A stretch of DNA of 6,619 bases from Caldilineaceae bacterium (GCA_028819675.1 JAPPKT010000080.1:1-6619); one strand, 5' to 3'; positions 1 through 6,116 are shown, counted from the stretch's first letter. Notes: generated by a model not told the origin, from the sequence alone. Numbers and translations: made by a program.

Positions 1-44
1 GTCATCAGCAATTTGGCACTCAGTGACAGCTACGTTGTAACTGG

Positions 45-185
45 GCCAAAAACCGTGGGGCAGTTCCATATCTGTGCGGGTAAGGGAAGTCCGAGACACG
101 CGCTTTGGTACTGGAGGTGCCTGTGACTGAGCAACCGAAGCTATTCAGCGCGCAGGCCGATTGCCCCGCATTTTTTGGCGCTTCC
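45..185 (+). repeat. Dispersed repeat copy A, about 135 bp, with terminal inverted repeats
   Basis: The left end at 45-62 (GCCAAAAACCGTGGGGCA) matches the reverse complement of the right end at 162-179 at 15 of 18 positions. The right end continues as GGAAGC (read on the minus strand) to 185. The unit aligns almost without gaps to copy B at 2746-2881; a hand count gives roughly three quarters to four fifths identity. The best-kept parts are the two ends, the block GAGCAACCGAAGCTA and GGCCGATTGCCCC. It has no credible reading frame, so it looks like a non-autonomous, MITE-like element. Its outer edge touches the stop codon of the OLD-like gene (185-187). The parent transposon is not recognised. 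Confidence 0.72.
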
Positions 186-1735
186 TAAGTTGCGCGCCAC
201 TGCAGCAGCGCATTTGCCAATCCTTCCACCAGAGGCTGGATATCGCTCTCCTTCCGGCCGGCCTCCAGCCGGGCAACGAGACGGCAAACATCCGGGACAT
301 CCCAATCAAGGAGTTCGGACAGACCCCGGAGCTTTGTCTTGGCGATCTGCGACGGGTGGTCGGACGCGGAGTCGTAGACCGAATCCAACCGATTCATGCG
401 ATCGGACAGTTCGGCGGGATCCATGCTCAATTCCCTGGCGGCCTCCGAACTCTGCCGCAGCCGATCCCACACCCAGACTTCCGGCGCGGCACGGCTGGGA
501 ATAAACAATACAGGCACATCACGCCCAGCGCCTTCCCGTATTTTCTGTTCAACATTGGAGTCCCGTTTGTCACCGTCGACAACGAAGACGAAGCTCTGAA
601 TCTGGCCGAATTTCCTGAAAGCGATCGCGTGCATCGGGAACTCGTCGGCGCCGGTGTCCCGCCCGATACGAACCGATTCTCTCCTGATTCTCTGTCGCGG
701 CAGCAGGACGTCAAATACGCCATGCAGAATACCTTCGGCCGCATCATCTTCACAAAGCAGATTAAGCGCGTCGCCCGAGCGCCCGTACAGGGCGTCCTGG
801 ACCACGTCGCGATACGCCGGACGCACCGCGACCTGGCCCATTTCGTCGCGTTCGAGAAAGATGCGCCCGTGCGCGGGTACGGCATCGAGTACCACCGGGC
901 TGTGGGAGGTCACGATGACTTGTAGGTCGTTACGCAGGGCAAGTTGCTGTAGTTGCAGCATGAGAAGCTGCTGAACCCACGGGTGCAGTCCGGCTTCCAC
1001 TTCATCGATCAGGACCAGCGCGCCTTCGAGTTGGGCGATTTCCTGCGACAGCCGCAAGATGGCGCGCTCGCTGGCGGCCATGTGCAATTCGGAGTATGAC
1101 GCGCCGCCTTCCTGGGCAGCGAAGAGTAGGCTCTTGCTGCCACTGGACAGTTGTACGACTTCCGAATACCGGAAGGGAAGCATACGCTGCGCGAACTCGA
1201 CCTGCGATGCTGTCAGGGGCAATTCCAGCGGCGCGGAATTCAAGCGTGACATGCTGAGCACGCCGCGAACCTCAGATGGATTGCTCAGGTTGCTGAGTGT
1301 TCTGAGATAGAGCGGGCGCTCCGGCTGGCTGGCGTTCTTGCGACCGAGGAAGCTACGGTTCCAGCCCTTGGCCCGCCGCCATCGCATCGACCGCCGCCCG
1401 TCGGGCGTCGAATAATCGAACTCAATGACGATTTCGTGCTTCTCGTCCTCACGCTTTCCCAGTCTGGGCCGGTAGTCGGGAAATAGAGTGGATGGCACGA
1501 AGTCCTTGACGCCCGCTCCCGGCACCCTGTAAGCGCAAGCGGCTGCGAATAGCACCGTCGACTTGCCGCTGGCATTGCCGCCGGCGATAACGCTCACCGG
1601 GTAATCGAACGTCACCCGGATATCGTCCATGCCGCGAATGCCCTGCAGGTGGATTTCCGCCAGAAAATGTGGCAAGTGGGATTTCTTGCCCTGTAACTGT
1701 TCCCAAAGGTCCCTGAAACGTTTCTCGATCATCAT
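185..1735 (-). CDS. OLD-family ATP-dependent nuclease (ABC-type ATPase with TOPRIM-like C-terminus)
   Basis: The 516-residue protein carries Walker A GGNASGKST (residues 52-60) and a signature-like AASERAIL (220-227). Walker B is ALVLIDEVE (239-247; D244, E245), followed by LHP, with the H-loop TSHSP at 276-280. This is the order of SMC/RecF-like AAA ATPases of the OLD/AAA_21 type. The C-terminal part holds LLCEDDAAEG (E329, E334) and FVFVVDGDKRD (D387, D389), matching the acidic E plus DxD pattern of a TOPRIM nuclease. OLD proteins are ATP-driven DNA nucleases, and several act against phages (P2 Old, Gabija GajA); anti-phage action here is inferred. An AAGGAG Shine-Dalgarno lies about 6 bases before the ATG. 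The codon after the start is also ATG. No UvrD-like helicase or reverse transcriptase is adjacent, so this is not a complete Gabija or retron. A fused PARIS-like AriA-AriB protein is the main alternative. The gene ends exactly at repeat A. Confidence 0.9.
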   Translation of the reverse strand: MMIEKRFRDLWEQLQGKKSHLPHFLAEIHLQGIRGMDDIRVTFDYPVSVIAGGNASGKSTVLFAAACAYRVPGAGVKDFVPSTLFPDYRPRLGKREDEKHEIVIEFDYSTPDGRRSMRWRRAKGWNRSFLGRKNASQPERPLYLRTLSNLSNPSEVRGVLSMSRLNSAPLELPLTASQVEFAQRMLPFRYSEVVQLSSGSKSLLFAAQEGGASYSELHMAASERAILRLSQEIAQLEGALVLIDEVEAGLHPWVQQLLMLQLQQLALRNDLQVIVTSHSPVVLDAVPAHGRIFLERDEMGQVAVRPAYRDVVQDALYGRSGDALNLLCEDDAAEGILHGVFDVLLPRQRIRRESVRIGRDTGADEFPMHAIAFRKFGQIQSFVFVVDGDKRDSNVEQKIREGAGRDVPVLFIPSRAAPEVWVWDRLRQSSEAARELSMDPAELSDRMNRLDSVYDSASDHPSQIAKTKLRGLSELLDWDVPDVCRLVARLEAGRKESDIQPLVEGLANALLQWRAT

Positions 1736-2007
1736 GGCGCTCCTTCATGTCGATTCCTCATTCTTGCCGAAACCAACGCGGCCGAGGGGAGCACACCGTG
1801 GCATTGGCGATATGCCGACAGAACTCAAGCCGAAACATGCTAGATGCGCTTCTGCAAGTCTCTGGACAATACCGAAACCACACCAGGGACAAGCGGTTGC
1901 AGTTCCCGAAGTCGATTGCGAAGCGCCAACATGACAACGACCGCGATCTGCAGTGTCTCCGCGCTTTGTTGATGCTCGGTGCCTCGGTCAACCGTGGCGA
2001 GCCTGCC
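1736..2007. other. Intergenic gap between the OLD-like gene and fitB
   Basis: These 272 bases lie between the fitB stop and the OLD-like start. Apart from the OLD-like ribosome binding site at the left edge, I see no recognisable gene, terminator or convincing promoter. A 77-codon minus-strand frame (1758-1991) is open, but its composition (rich in Arg, Cys and Ser) looks non-coding. The OLD-like gene either has a promoter here that I cannot recognise or is read through from fitAB. Confidence 0.5.
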
Positions 2008-2427
2008 TTACGCCGCCCAAGGATCGACGGTCTTCAGACCAGCCGCCGCGAATGGAGCCGTGTCGCGTGTTGCCACCATCATCGCGTTCGCCGCTGCGGT
2101 CGCCGCAATGTAGCCATCGGATACCGAGATCGCACGACCGGCAGAACGCGCTTTCGCCATCAACTCGGCATAAGCTTGCGAAGCCGCCAGATCAAACGGC
2201 AATACCCGACCGGCGAACATCGGCAATACCTGCTTCTCCAAGTCCTCGTGCAGCCGGTTGCGGCGTCGCCCGCTGGGTAACGCCCGGACTCCGAAGCGTA
2301 ATTCAGCAACGGTAATGGCGGACAGATACAGCGTCTCCAGTGCTTGCGCGTCGAGCCAGCTGGCCACGCGCGGCGCCGGAATCCTGCGAAGCGGCTCCGA
2401 CACCACGTTGGTGTCTACCAGGATCAT
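2008..2427 (-). CDS. fitB: FitB/VapC-type PIN-domain toxin
   Basis: This is a 139-residue PIN-domain ribonuclease, the toxin of a type II toxin-antitoxin pair. It begins MILVDTN. The four acidic residues expected in the metal site are D5, E42 (in TVAELRFG), D104 (in SVSDGYIAA) and D122 (in ATRDTAPF). From memory, both the length and these positions match gonococcal FitB closely. VapC-family toxins cut specific RNAs, often initiator tRNA; the target here cannot be read from the sequence. Its ATG overlaps the antitoxin stop in an ATGA junction, so translation is coupled and the antitoxin is made first. All catalytic residues are present and no truncation is seen, so the toxin is probably functional. 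Confidence 0.93.
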   Translation of the reverse strand: MILVDTNVVSEPLRRIPAPRVASWLDAQALETLYLSAITVAELRFGVRALPSGRRRNRLHEDLEKQVLPMFAGRVLPFDLAASQAYAELMAKARSAGRAISVSDGYIAATAAANAMMVATRDTAPFAAAGLKTVDPWAA

Positions 2428-2675
2428 TCGAGATCGAGCGGCAGGGCCGGCGCCGAATCGTGCCGGGCAAATGCTGCCGCCTCATCATCCGTCAACTTGG
2501 CGCGCCGTCCGATCTTGGTCAACAGCGACCCCAACCCGACCCGCCCTGCCGGCAGGACCGTTTCTTCCAGAATGGCGCGCACCTCCGCCTCGGTGCTGCG
2601 GCCCCGCAAGGCCGCACGCACACGCAAGGCGCGATGCACCTCGTCGGACACGTTGCGCACGGTCAGTACCGCCAT
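2424..2675 (-). CDS. fitA: FitA/VapB-type antitoxin (ribbon-helix-helix)
   Basis: This 83-residue protein starts MAVLTVRNVSDEVHRALRVR and continues with ALRGRSTEAEVRAILEE. That is the short strand plus two helices of an Arc-like ribbon-helix-helix domain, as in FitA. The tail (about residues 40-83, ending LPLDLE) would wrap the toxin. FitA proteins bind FitB, block its nuclease site and repress their own promoter. The gene lies directly before fitB with a 4-base overlap. GAGG about 10 bases before the ATG is a modest ribosome binding site. The promoter and candidate operator lie just upstream at 2698-2736. Confidence 0.9.
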   Translation of the reverse strand: MAVLTVRNVSDEVHRALRVRAALRGRSTEAEVRAILEETVLPAGRVGLGSLLTKIGRRAKLTDDEAAAFARHDSAPALPLDLE

Positions 2676-2697
2676 AGTCGATAACCCTCGGTGCTGC

Positions 2698-2722
2698 TCA
2701 TGCTGTCAATATACCATCATGA
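2698..2722 (-). promoter_or_regulatory. Candidate FitA operator, imperfect palindrome
   Basis: Read on the minus strand, this 25-bp site has the half-site TCATGATG facing TCATGCTG in inverted orientation. Eight of twelve paired positions match and both outer TCATG pentamers are perfect. It covers the -10 box of the proposed fitA promoter, as expected for antitoxin autorepression. Binding is inferred from position and symmetry only. Confidence 0.45.
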
Positions 2723-2736
2723 AGTCATACGGGCAA
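2708..2736 (-). promoter_or_regulatory. Candidate sigma-70 promoter for fitAB
   Basis: On the minus strand TTGCCC (2731-2736, 4 of 6 to the -35 consensus) is separated by 17 bases from TATATT (2708-2713, 5 of 6 to the -10 consensus). The start point would be near 2700, leaving a leader of about 25 bases before the fitA ATG. A second possible -35 (TTGACA, 2704-2709) has only a poor -10 (GGTTAT) and would give an almost leaderless transcript. Confidence 0.5.
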
Positions 2737-2745
2737 TCAGGGAAA

Positions 2746-2885
2746 CACCAAAAACTGTGGGGCAGTTCCAGATCCTTGTGGGTAGGGGAAATTCCAGTCA
2801 GGGGCCTCGGCACTGAACGTATCTGGGACCGAGCAACCGAAGCTACCCGGCGCGCTGGCCGATTGCCCCACATCTTTGGTGCTCT
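2746..2885 (+). repeat. Dispersed repeat copy B, about 136 bp, with terminal inverted repeats
   Basis: The left end at 2746-2764 (CACCAAAAACTGTGGGGCA) is mirrored at 2864-2881 by TGCCCCACATCTTTGGTG, with one base less and a few substitutions. The flanking GGGAAA on the left and CTCTCC on the right may be extensions of the ends. It is homologous over its full length to copy A and in the same orientation. The two copies therefore enclose about 2.6 kb containing the OLD-like gene and fitAB. No target-site duplication is evident, which fits either an old insertion or a recombination junction. Confidence 0.75.
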
Positions 2886-3036
2886 CCAATAATGCTCTCT
2901 ATGTAGCTCGTCACGACGTTCCCCTACGCACCCGCCTGCAACCGCTCGACAAAGACGGCGTGCTCAGGCAGGACAATTGTCAGCCTCGAAGGCGACCACC
3001 GCCCCAAGAGGAATTGAGGGACCAAGTAGCGTGCTC

Positions 3037-3237
3037 ATGGCGTCAAAGGACCTTTCCGCCACCGCCACGCGCCGGCAAGAGGCGCTCGCCACTATCCTGC
3101 GAGCACGCCCGCAAGCATGCCACCGATCGCCGTCGCGCGCCGAGCTCGGCAAGGCCCTGAAGATCGGCAATCAGGCCGAGGTGGACCGCATCCTCACCGG
3201 TCTGGCCAAGAAAGGGTGGCTGCGGAGTAGCAGGTGA
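3037..3237 (+). CDS. Small winged-helix protein resembling the LexA DNA-binding domain
   Basis: From the ATG this encodes 66 residues starting MASKDLSATATRRQEALATI. The segment SPSRAELGKALKIGN followed by EVDRILTGLAKKGWLR has the helix-turn-helix plus wing-strand pattern of the LexA N-terminal domain (RQ..L..I, then SRAELGKAL). No LexA peptidase domain follows; the gene stops right after the wing. The start is uncertain: GTG at 3031 and an in-frame TTG at 2977 are alternatives, and the purine-rich GAGGGA at 3016-3021 suits the GTG better. It could be a small repressor or a truncated remnant. Its target is unknown, although the promoter region at 3253-3290 lies directly downstream. Confidence 0.6.
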   Translation: MASKDLSATATRRQEALATILRARPQACHRSPSRAELGKALKIGNQAEVDRILTGLAKKGWLRSSR

Positions 3238-3252
3238 CCAAGCCCTTCCCTC

Positions 3253-3290
3253 TTGACTTATCGGATAAAATATTTTCTAGATATCTTCCA
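3253..3290 (+). promoter_or_regulatory. AT-rich promoter/operator region before the 212-residue gene
   Basis: TTGACT (3253-3258) is a 5-of-6 match to a -35 box, but no good -10 lies 16-18 bases further (TTCTAG or TCTAGA). Two short palindromes are present: TTATC-G-GATAA starting at 3259 and AGATATCT at 3279-3286. A further AGATAA follows at about 3290. The stretch is clearly more AT-rich than its surroundings. It is plausibly where the downstream operon is transcribed and controlled. Confidence 0.35.
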
Positions 3291-3336
3291 GATAAATTAA
3301 CCTGACTTTCTGCCACGTGTGATGGAGGTGATTCCA

Positions 3337-3975
3337 ATGAACATCTTGAATATCGAACGGGATATCGAAGAGAGCTTGGCTAACTTGGCGACCACAGCCT
3401 TGCCGGCGGTGTTGGAGGGGCTGCGACATTTGCCTGTGAGCGACCGAAACCCCCAAGTGAGCATCCGCTACCAGCACAACAGCCGAAAGGTCCGAGCAGA
3501 CGCGGATGCCAGCTATTTCGATCCAGAAAGTTGCGAAGTCGTGATCAGATTCGAAACCCCTATGAATGACGGCCGACACGAGAACAGTGCACTTGATCCC
3601 GATGCACTCGCTGACGCGTTCGATTTTGAGGCTGCGGTTGGTCAACTCCTTATCGAACTCGAGAAGGCCGAAAGCACACGCCCGTTCGTTGGCCTGAAAT
3701 GGTTCCGCGACCACATCCTATCTGAGTGCGACCACGATTGGTCGCACGATTCGAGAACGAGGCATCTTTTGCTGCGGCACGCAACGGATCAGCACCTCGT
3801 CTTGACCAGCCAAGTACCCAATCCGAACGAGCCTCACCACCCGGTCACTGCCATACGGGTGAATCGGAGGCATCCCCGCTTCCAGACCGGCGATCCCGGA
3901 CGCGCCAACGATTTCACGCCGGTTCGCATAAAAGGCGGCTTGATCTCCGATACGGTCCTCGGCGGCAGGCGCTGA
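3337..3975 (+). CDS. Unrecognised 212-residue protein upstream of vapC
   Basis: I do not recognise this family. The start ATG at 3337 has a near-perfect GGAGGTG ribosome binding site 6 bases upstream; in-frame GTG and ATG codons at 3319 and 3322 lie before or inside that site and are unlikely. The N-terminal third (MNILNIERDIEESLANLATT...) looks helical. The middle is acidic (about residues 75-115). The C-terminal third is rich in His and Arg (CDHDWSHDSRTRHLLLRH, then NEPHHPVTAIRVNRRHPRF). No signal peptide, membrane segment or known DNA-binding motif is visible. The PIN toxin starts 8 bases after its stop, in the position normally held by an antitoxin, but it is much longer than usual VapB proteins. 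An antitoxin or accessory role is inference from position. Confidence 0.75.
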   Translation: MNILNIERDIEESLANLATTALPAVLEGLRHLPVSDRNPQVSIRYQHNSRKVRADADASYFDPESCEVVIRFETPMNDGRHENSALDPDALADAFDFEAAVGQLLIELEKAESTRPFVGLKWFRDHILSECDHDWSHDSRTRHLLLRHATDQHLVLTSQVPNPNEPHHPVTAIRVNRRHPRFQTGDPGRANDFTPVRIKGGLISDTVLGGRR

Positions 3976-3983
3976 TCAGGCCG

Positions 3984-4445
3984 ATGGCAAGCGTATATCT
4001 GGACACGAGCGCGTTGATCAAGCGCTACATCGAGGAAGAGGGGACGGCGCAGGTCATTGCCCTGACAAAGGATGGCGGCTCCGCCCAAGTCATCATTCTG
4101 GACATCGCCTTGCTGGAATCTCGGTCGGCAGTCCGCCGACGAGAGCGCGAAGGCGACATTTCGGATTCTGACGCCGACCGGATTCTCAAGCAAATCGAAG
4201 AAGATGCATCGTCGTCTTTTCTGCTGCAGCCTTCGACCTCAGCGGTGATGGGAGAGGCTGCCCGGTTGATCGACCGGCATCCGCTGAGGGCCTATGATGC
4301 CCTTCAGCTCGCTGGATGCCTGGTAGCTCGTCGTGGTGCAAGGGGGCCCCTGACGTTCGTGTGCGCAGACGTGCGGCTTTGTGAGACAGCAAGCCTCGAA
4401 GGGCTGACGGTGCTCAATCCGATGTTGCCAGGGGATAGTTCTTGA
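3984..4445 (+). CDS. vapC: VapC-family PIN-domain toxin
   Basis: This 153-residue PIN-domain protein begins MASVYLDTSALIKRYIEEEG. Candidate metal-binding acids are D7, E45 (in DIALLESRSA), D105 (in HPLRAYDALQLA) and D129 (in FVCADVRLCE). These sit in the order and spacing of VapC ribonucleases of the group that opens with YLDTSALIKRY. It is divergent from the FitB-like toxin at 2008-2427, so the window holds two independent PIN systems. The gene follows the 212-residue protein after 8 bases with only a weak AGG ahead, which points to coupled translation. No classical antitoxin (RHH, AbrB or Phd) is seen beside it, so either the upstream protein fills that role or the toxin is an orphan. Confidence 0.88.
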   Translation: MASVYLDTSALIKRYIEEEGTAQVIALTKDGGSAQVIILDIALLESRSAVRRREREGDISDSDADRILKQIEEDASSSFLLQPSTSAVMGEAARLIDRHPLRAYDALQLAGCLVARRGARGPLTFVCADVRLCETASLEGLTVLNPMLPGDSS

Positions 4446-4506
4446 CCCCTCTTGGACGAGATCATGCACTTCCCAATAGAAAGAAAGCGTTACGAGAGAT
4501 CAGCGT

Positions 4507-5280
4507 TTGGTCAACCTTAACTTTCGCGAAATCGTCAACTACGGTGGGCAGCCACCGGTCCAGGCTCAGCAGAACCCGCCCCTCCATTGCCATGGCTATT
4601 GTGTCAGTTGTGAAGAGTCTGGAGTTCTTCAACAGGTTGGCGGTCAACTGAGCCTGACGAGTCATGGATGCGATTCAGACGATTTCGAGACTGTTCTTGG
4701 ATCGATGCCAGCGAACCCTGCCGTAGCGCGGTCTACTGCGGAGCCGGTTCTGTTTCTCCTGAATGATCCTGGACCCGATGTGGGTCTTGGCGAGGTCATA
4801 CACTACCGTGGTTTCCAGAAGCAGCCGCCAGTGAACATTTACTACTGGGCTCCTGATTGTGAGCGTTGGCCGACAACCCCTGATGAGGTGGTTTGCTGGG
4901 GAATTTGGGGCATCTACTTTGCATACCTGATGTGGCGCCATCAGCTACGAAACGTCTACATCACCAATCGGGTAAAGTGCAAATGGCGGGATGAAAACAA
5001 TCAGGCTAACCCACCTTGGCCAATCGTTGAGCATTGCGTGAAGCGCTTTTTGACCAGGGAAGTCGAATTCTTCGCTCCGCAATTGGCGTTTTGTTTTGGC
5101 GGCAAGGCAATGAGAACGTTTCAGAATTTGGTACTACCTCTCGTGCCAAACTGCCAGCAGGTGGACCTGTACCACCCGAGTTTTATCGACAAATTTGCGC
5201 CAACCAAGGGATTGACACAAGGGGAAGCTATTGCGGCAAACGATGGCTGGATTCGAGACTTTCTGGAGAGGTTGACATAA
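4507..5280 (+). CDS. Uracil-DNA glycosylase superfamily protein
   Basis: From TTG the frame encodes 257 residues. The core shows the pattern of UDG-like glycosylases: PVLFLLNDPGPDVG (80-93) in place of the usual GEAPG motif, NVYITNRVKCKW (149-160) like the family-4 ITNxVKC segment, EVEFFAPQLAFCFGGKA (185-201), and LYHPS (221-225) like the catalytic-loop HPS motif. Such enzymes flip out and remove uracil or other modified bases; the altered first motif leaves substrate and activity open. The start is uncertain. TTG at 4507 lacks a clear ribosome binding site and is the only common start codon before ATG 4705 (M67), which would give a 191-residue core protein. The extension contains several Cys (CHGYCVSC). 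The base composition is less GC-rich than in the left half. Superfamily assignment is fairly sure; the specific function is not. Confidence 0.8.
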   Translation: MVNLNFREIVNYGGQPPVQAQQNPPLHCHGYCVSCEESGVLQQVGGQLSLTSHGCDSDDFETVLGSMPANPAVARSTAEPVLFLLNDPGPDVGLGEVIHYRGFQKQPPVNIYYWAPDCERWPTTPDEVVCWGIWGIYFAYLMWRHQLRNVYITNRVKCKWRDENNQANPPWPIVEHCVKRFLTREVEFFAPQLAFCFGGKAMRTFQNLVLPLVPNCQQVDLYHPSFIDKFAPTKGLTQGEAIAANDGWIRDFLERLT

Positions 5281-5291
5281 CCCGGGGTTAT
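5277..5291. repeat. Perfect 15-bp palindrome at the glycosylase stop codon
   Basis: ATAACCCGGGGTTAT has 7-bp arms around a single central G and contains the TAA stop of the preceding gene. As RNA it could form a 6-bp stem with a 3-base loop. No T-run follows, so it is not a standard terminator. It ends 11 bases before the proposed group II intron 5' end; bacterial class C introns are known to insert after hairpins. Confidence 0.6.
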
Positions 5292-5302
5292 CTGGTGTTA
5301 TC

Positions 5303-5500
5303 GTGCGCCGTGCAAAGCGCCACTCCTCAGCGGGTGCGAATCCCATCCGGCAACTGCCGCTCCAGCCAATAGCAGTCGGAGCGGATGATGGAGGTAACCA
5401 TATCGTTGGAGGGAATAGGCCAACAACGAACGCTTATCTGACGGTAGGAGAACCGTTCAGGAAATACGACGTCAGGTCGCAATCACGTATTCGGTGCATC
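5303..5500 (+). ncRNA. Possible truncated group II intron, 5' end (domain I)
   Basis: The stretch starts GTGCGCC, fitting the GUGYG 5' boundary of group II introns. It then carries GCGGGTGCGAATCCC, GGCAACTGCC, CCAATAGCAG, GCGGATGATGGAGGTAACC and, near 5450, ACGGTAGGAGAACCGTTC followed by GACGTCAGGTCGCAA. The GTAGGAGAACC motif resembles a segment I recall from domain I of Ll.LtrB, and the other blocks resemble bacterial group IIB introns as I remember them. No reverse transcriptase and no domain V hairpin (GAGC...GUUC type) appear before the next gene, so it would be a 5' fragment. The right limit is arbitrary. From 5501 to 5616 I see no other feature. Assignment rests on recalled consensus, not on a covariance model. 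Confidence 0.45.
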
Positions 5501-5616
5501 TACTTTCACGTCCTGCAGTGCCTCGAAGCGAACGCCAACGGCTTAAGCGTTAACGAGAAGGCGGATGATCCATCGCGACTGAGCAGTTCAATCAGCAGAA
5601 CGAATACGAGGGATTT

Positions 5617-6048
5617 ATGAATACGTTTAAGTCGGTTGTTTCGACCTTATCTCTACTGGTGGCCGTCTGTGCTTTGCTGTACACAGTCTGGTCGAGTCAC
5701 CAGGCCAGACGTCTGGATGCACTACAGGAAGTTCGACGTATTGCGGTCCCCAACTTGGCGCGATTCAACGGCATTCTCAACGCGATCGTGATGGGAGGGC
5801 CGCCATCGTCTCCTGAAGAGGAAGAGAGGGTGAGTAATGAGTTGAACAAATTGCCCATGCTTTATGCCGAGGTGCGAGAAGCCTACATTATAAATCTGAG
5901 CTACTTTAGAACATCGAGCAAACGTGAGATCGACGGTAAGATCAATTCGTTGGAAACTGCAGTGGCCGCGAATCCTGGCAGCAATACGATGACCACATTC
6001 AAGAAGATGGCTGAGATCATGCAACTTATCGAGCTGGGGTCCAGGTAG
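5617..6048 (+). CDS. Small membrane-anchored protein of unknown function
   Basis: The 143-residue protein starts at ATG with GAGGG 5 bases upstream, a good ribosome binding site. Residues about 7-25 (VVSTLSLLVAVCALLYTVW) form one membrane segment, followed by a positively charged, helical stretch SHQARRLDALQEVRR. The rest appears mostly helical and soluble (PPSSPEEEERVSNELNKL, then TTFKKMAEIMQLIELGSR). It is probably a signal-anchor protein with a single span; the side of the membrane cannot be settled. I do not recognise the family. It lies just after the intron-like fragment and has no close partner gene. Its composition is less GC-rich than the left half of the window, consistent with separate acquisition. 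Confidence 0.75.
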   Translation: MNTFKSVVSTLSLLVAVCALLYTVWSSHQARRLDALQEVRRIAVPNLARFNGILNAIVMGGPPSSPEEEERVSNELNKLPMLYAEVREAYIINLSYFRTSSKREIDGKINSLETAVAANPGSNTMTTFKKMAEIMQLIELGSR

Positions 6049-6116
6049 GTGGTCGGGTACAGAGTTGAGACATCACTGGCACCCCCTTACCCGACCACTT
6101 AAAGTGTATTCACTTT
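6046..6116. terminator. Long inverted repeat plus small hairpin after the membrane-protein gene
   Basis: The arms 6046-6058 (TAGGTGGTCGGGT) and 6089-6101 are inverted copies matching at 12 of 13 positions, with a 30-base loop; the left arm contains the TAG stop codon. A second perfect hairpin follows at once: AAAGTG (6101-6106), loop TATT, CACTTT (6111-6116). The position suggests transcript termination or 3'-end stabilisation. The loop is long and there is no clear U-run, so a tiny repeat element is an alternative. Confidence 0.4.

Noticed and set aside
45..185. Reading repeats A and B as integron attC sites
   Set aside because: They lack the GTTRRRY/RYYYAAC core boxes at the ends, and no integrase or cassette array is present.
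161..925. 254-codon plus-strand open frame
   Set aside because: It lies antisense to the well-supported OLD-like gene, has no recognisable motif and arises from the GC-rich codon pattern of the real gene.
1747..2280. 177-codon plus-strand open frame
   Set aside because: It overlaps fitB in antisense, is very rich in Arg and shows no domain; treated as a shadow frame.
4442..4470. Promoter for the glycosylase starting with TTGACC
   Set aside because: No acceptable -10 hexamer at 16-18 bases spacing.
4462..4665. Minus-strand frame of 67 codons (MEGRVLLSLDRWLPTVVDDF...)
   Set aside because: Codon use looks fairly natural, but there is no ribosome binding site, it is antisense to the glycosylase frame and I recognise no family. 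It remains the main reason to doubt the long glycosylase start.
5336..5352. tRNA T-arm-like GGGTGCGAATCCC
   Set aside because: Only a 3-bp stem forms, and no matching acceptor, D-arm or anticodon arm was found upstream.
5303..5620. 105-codon GTG-start frame running up to the membrane-protein ATG
   Set aside because: No ribosome binding site or protein-like pattern; the stretch is better explained as the intron-like RNA segment.
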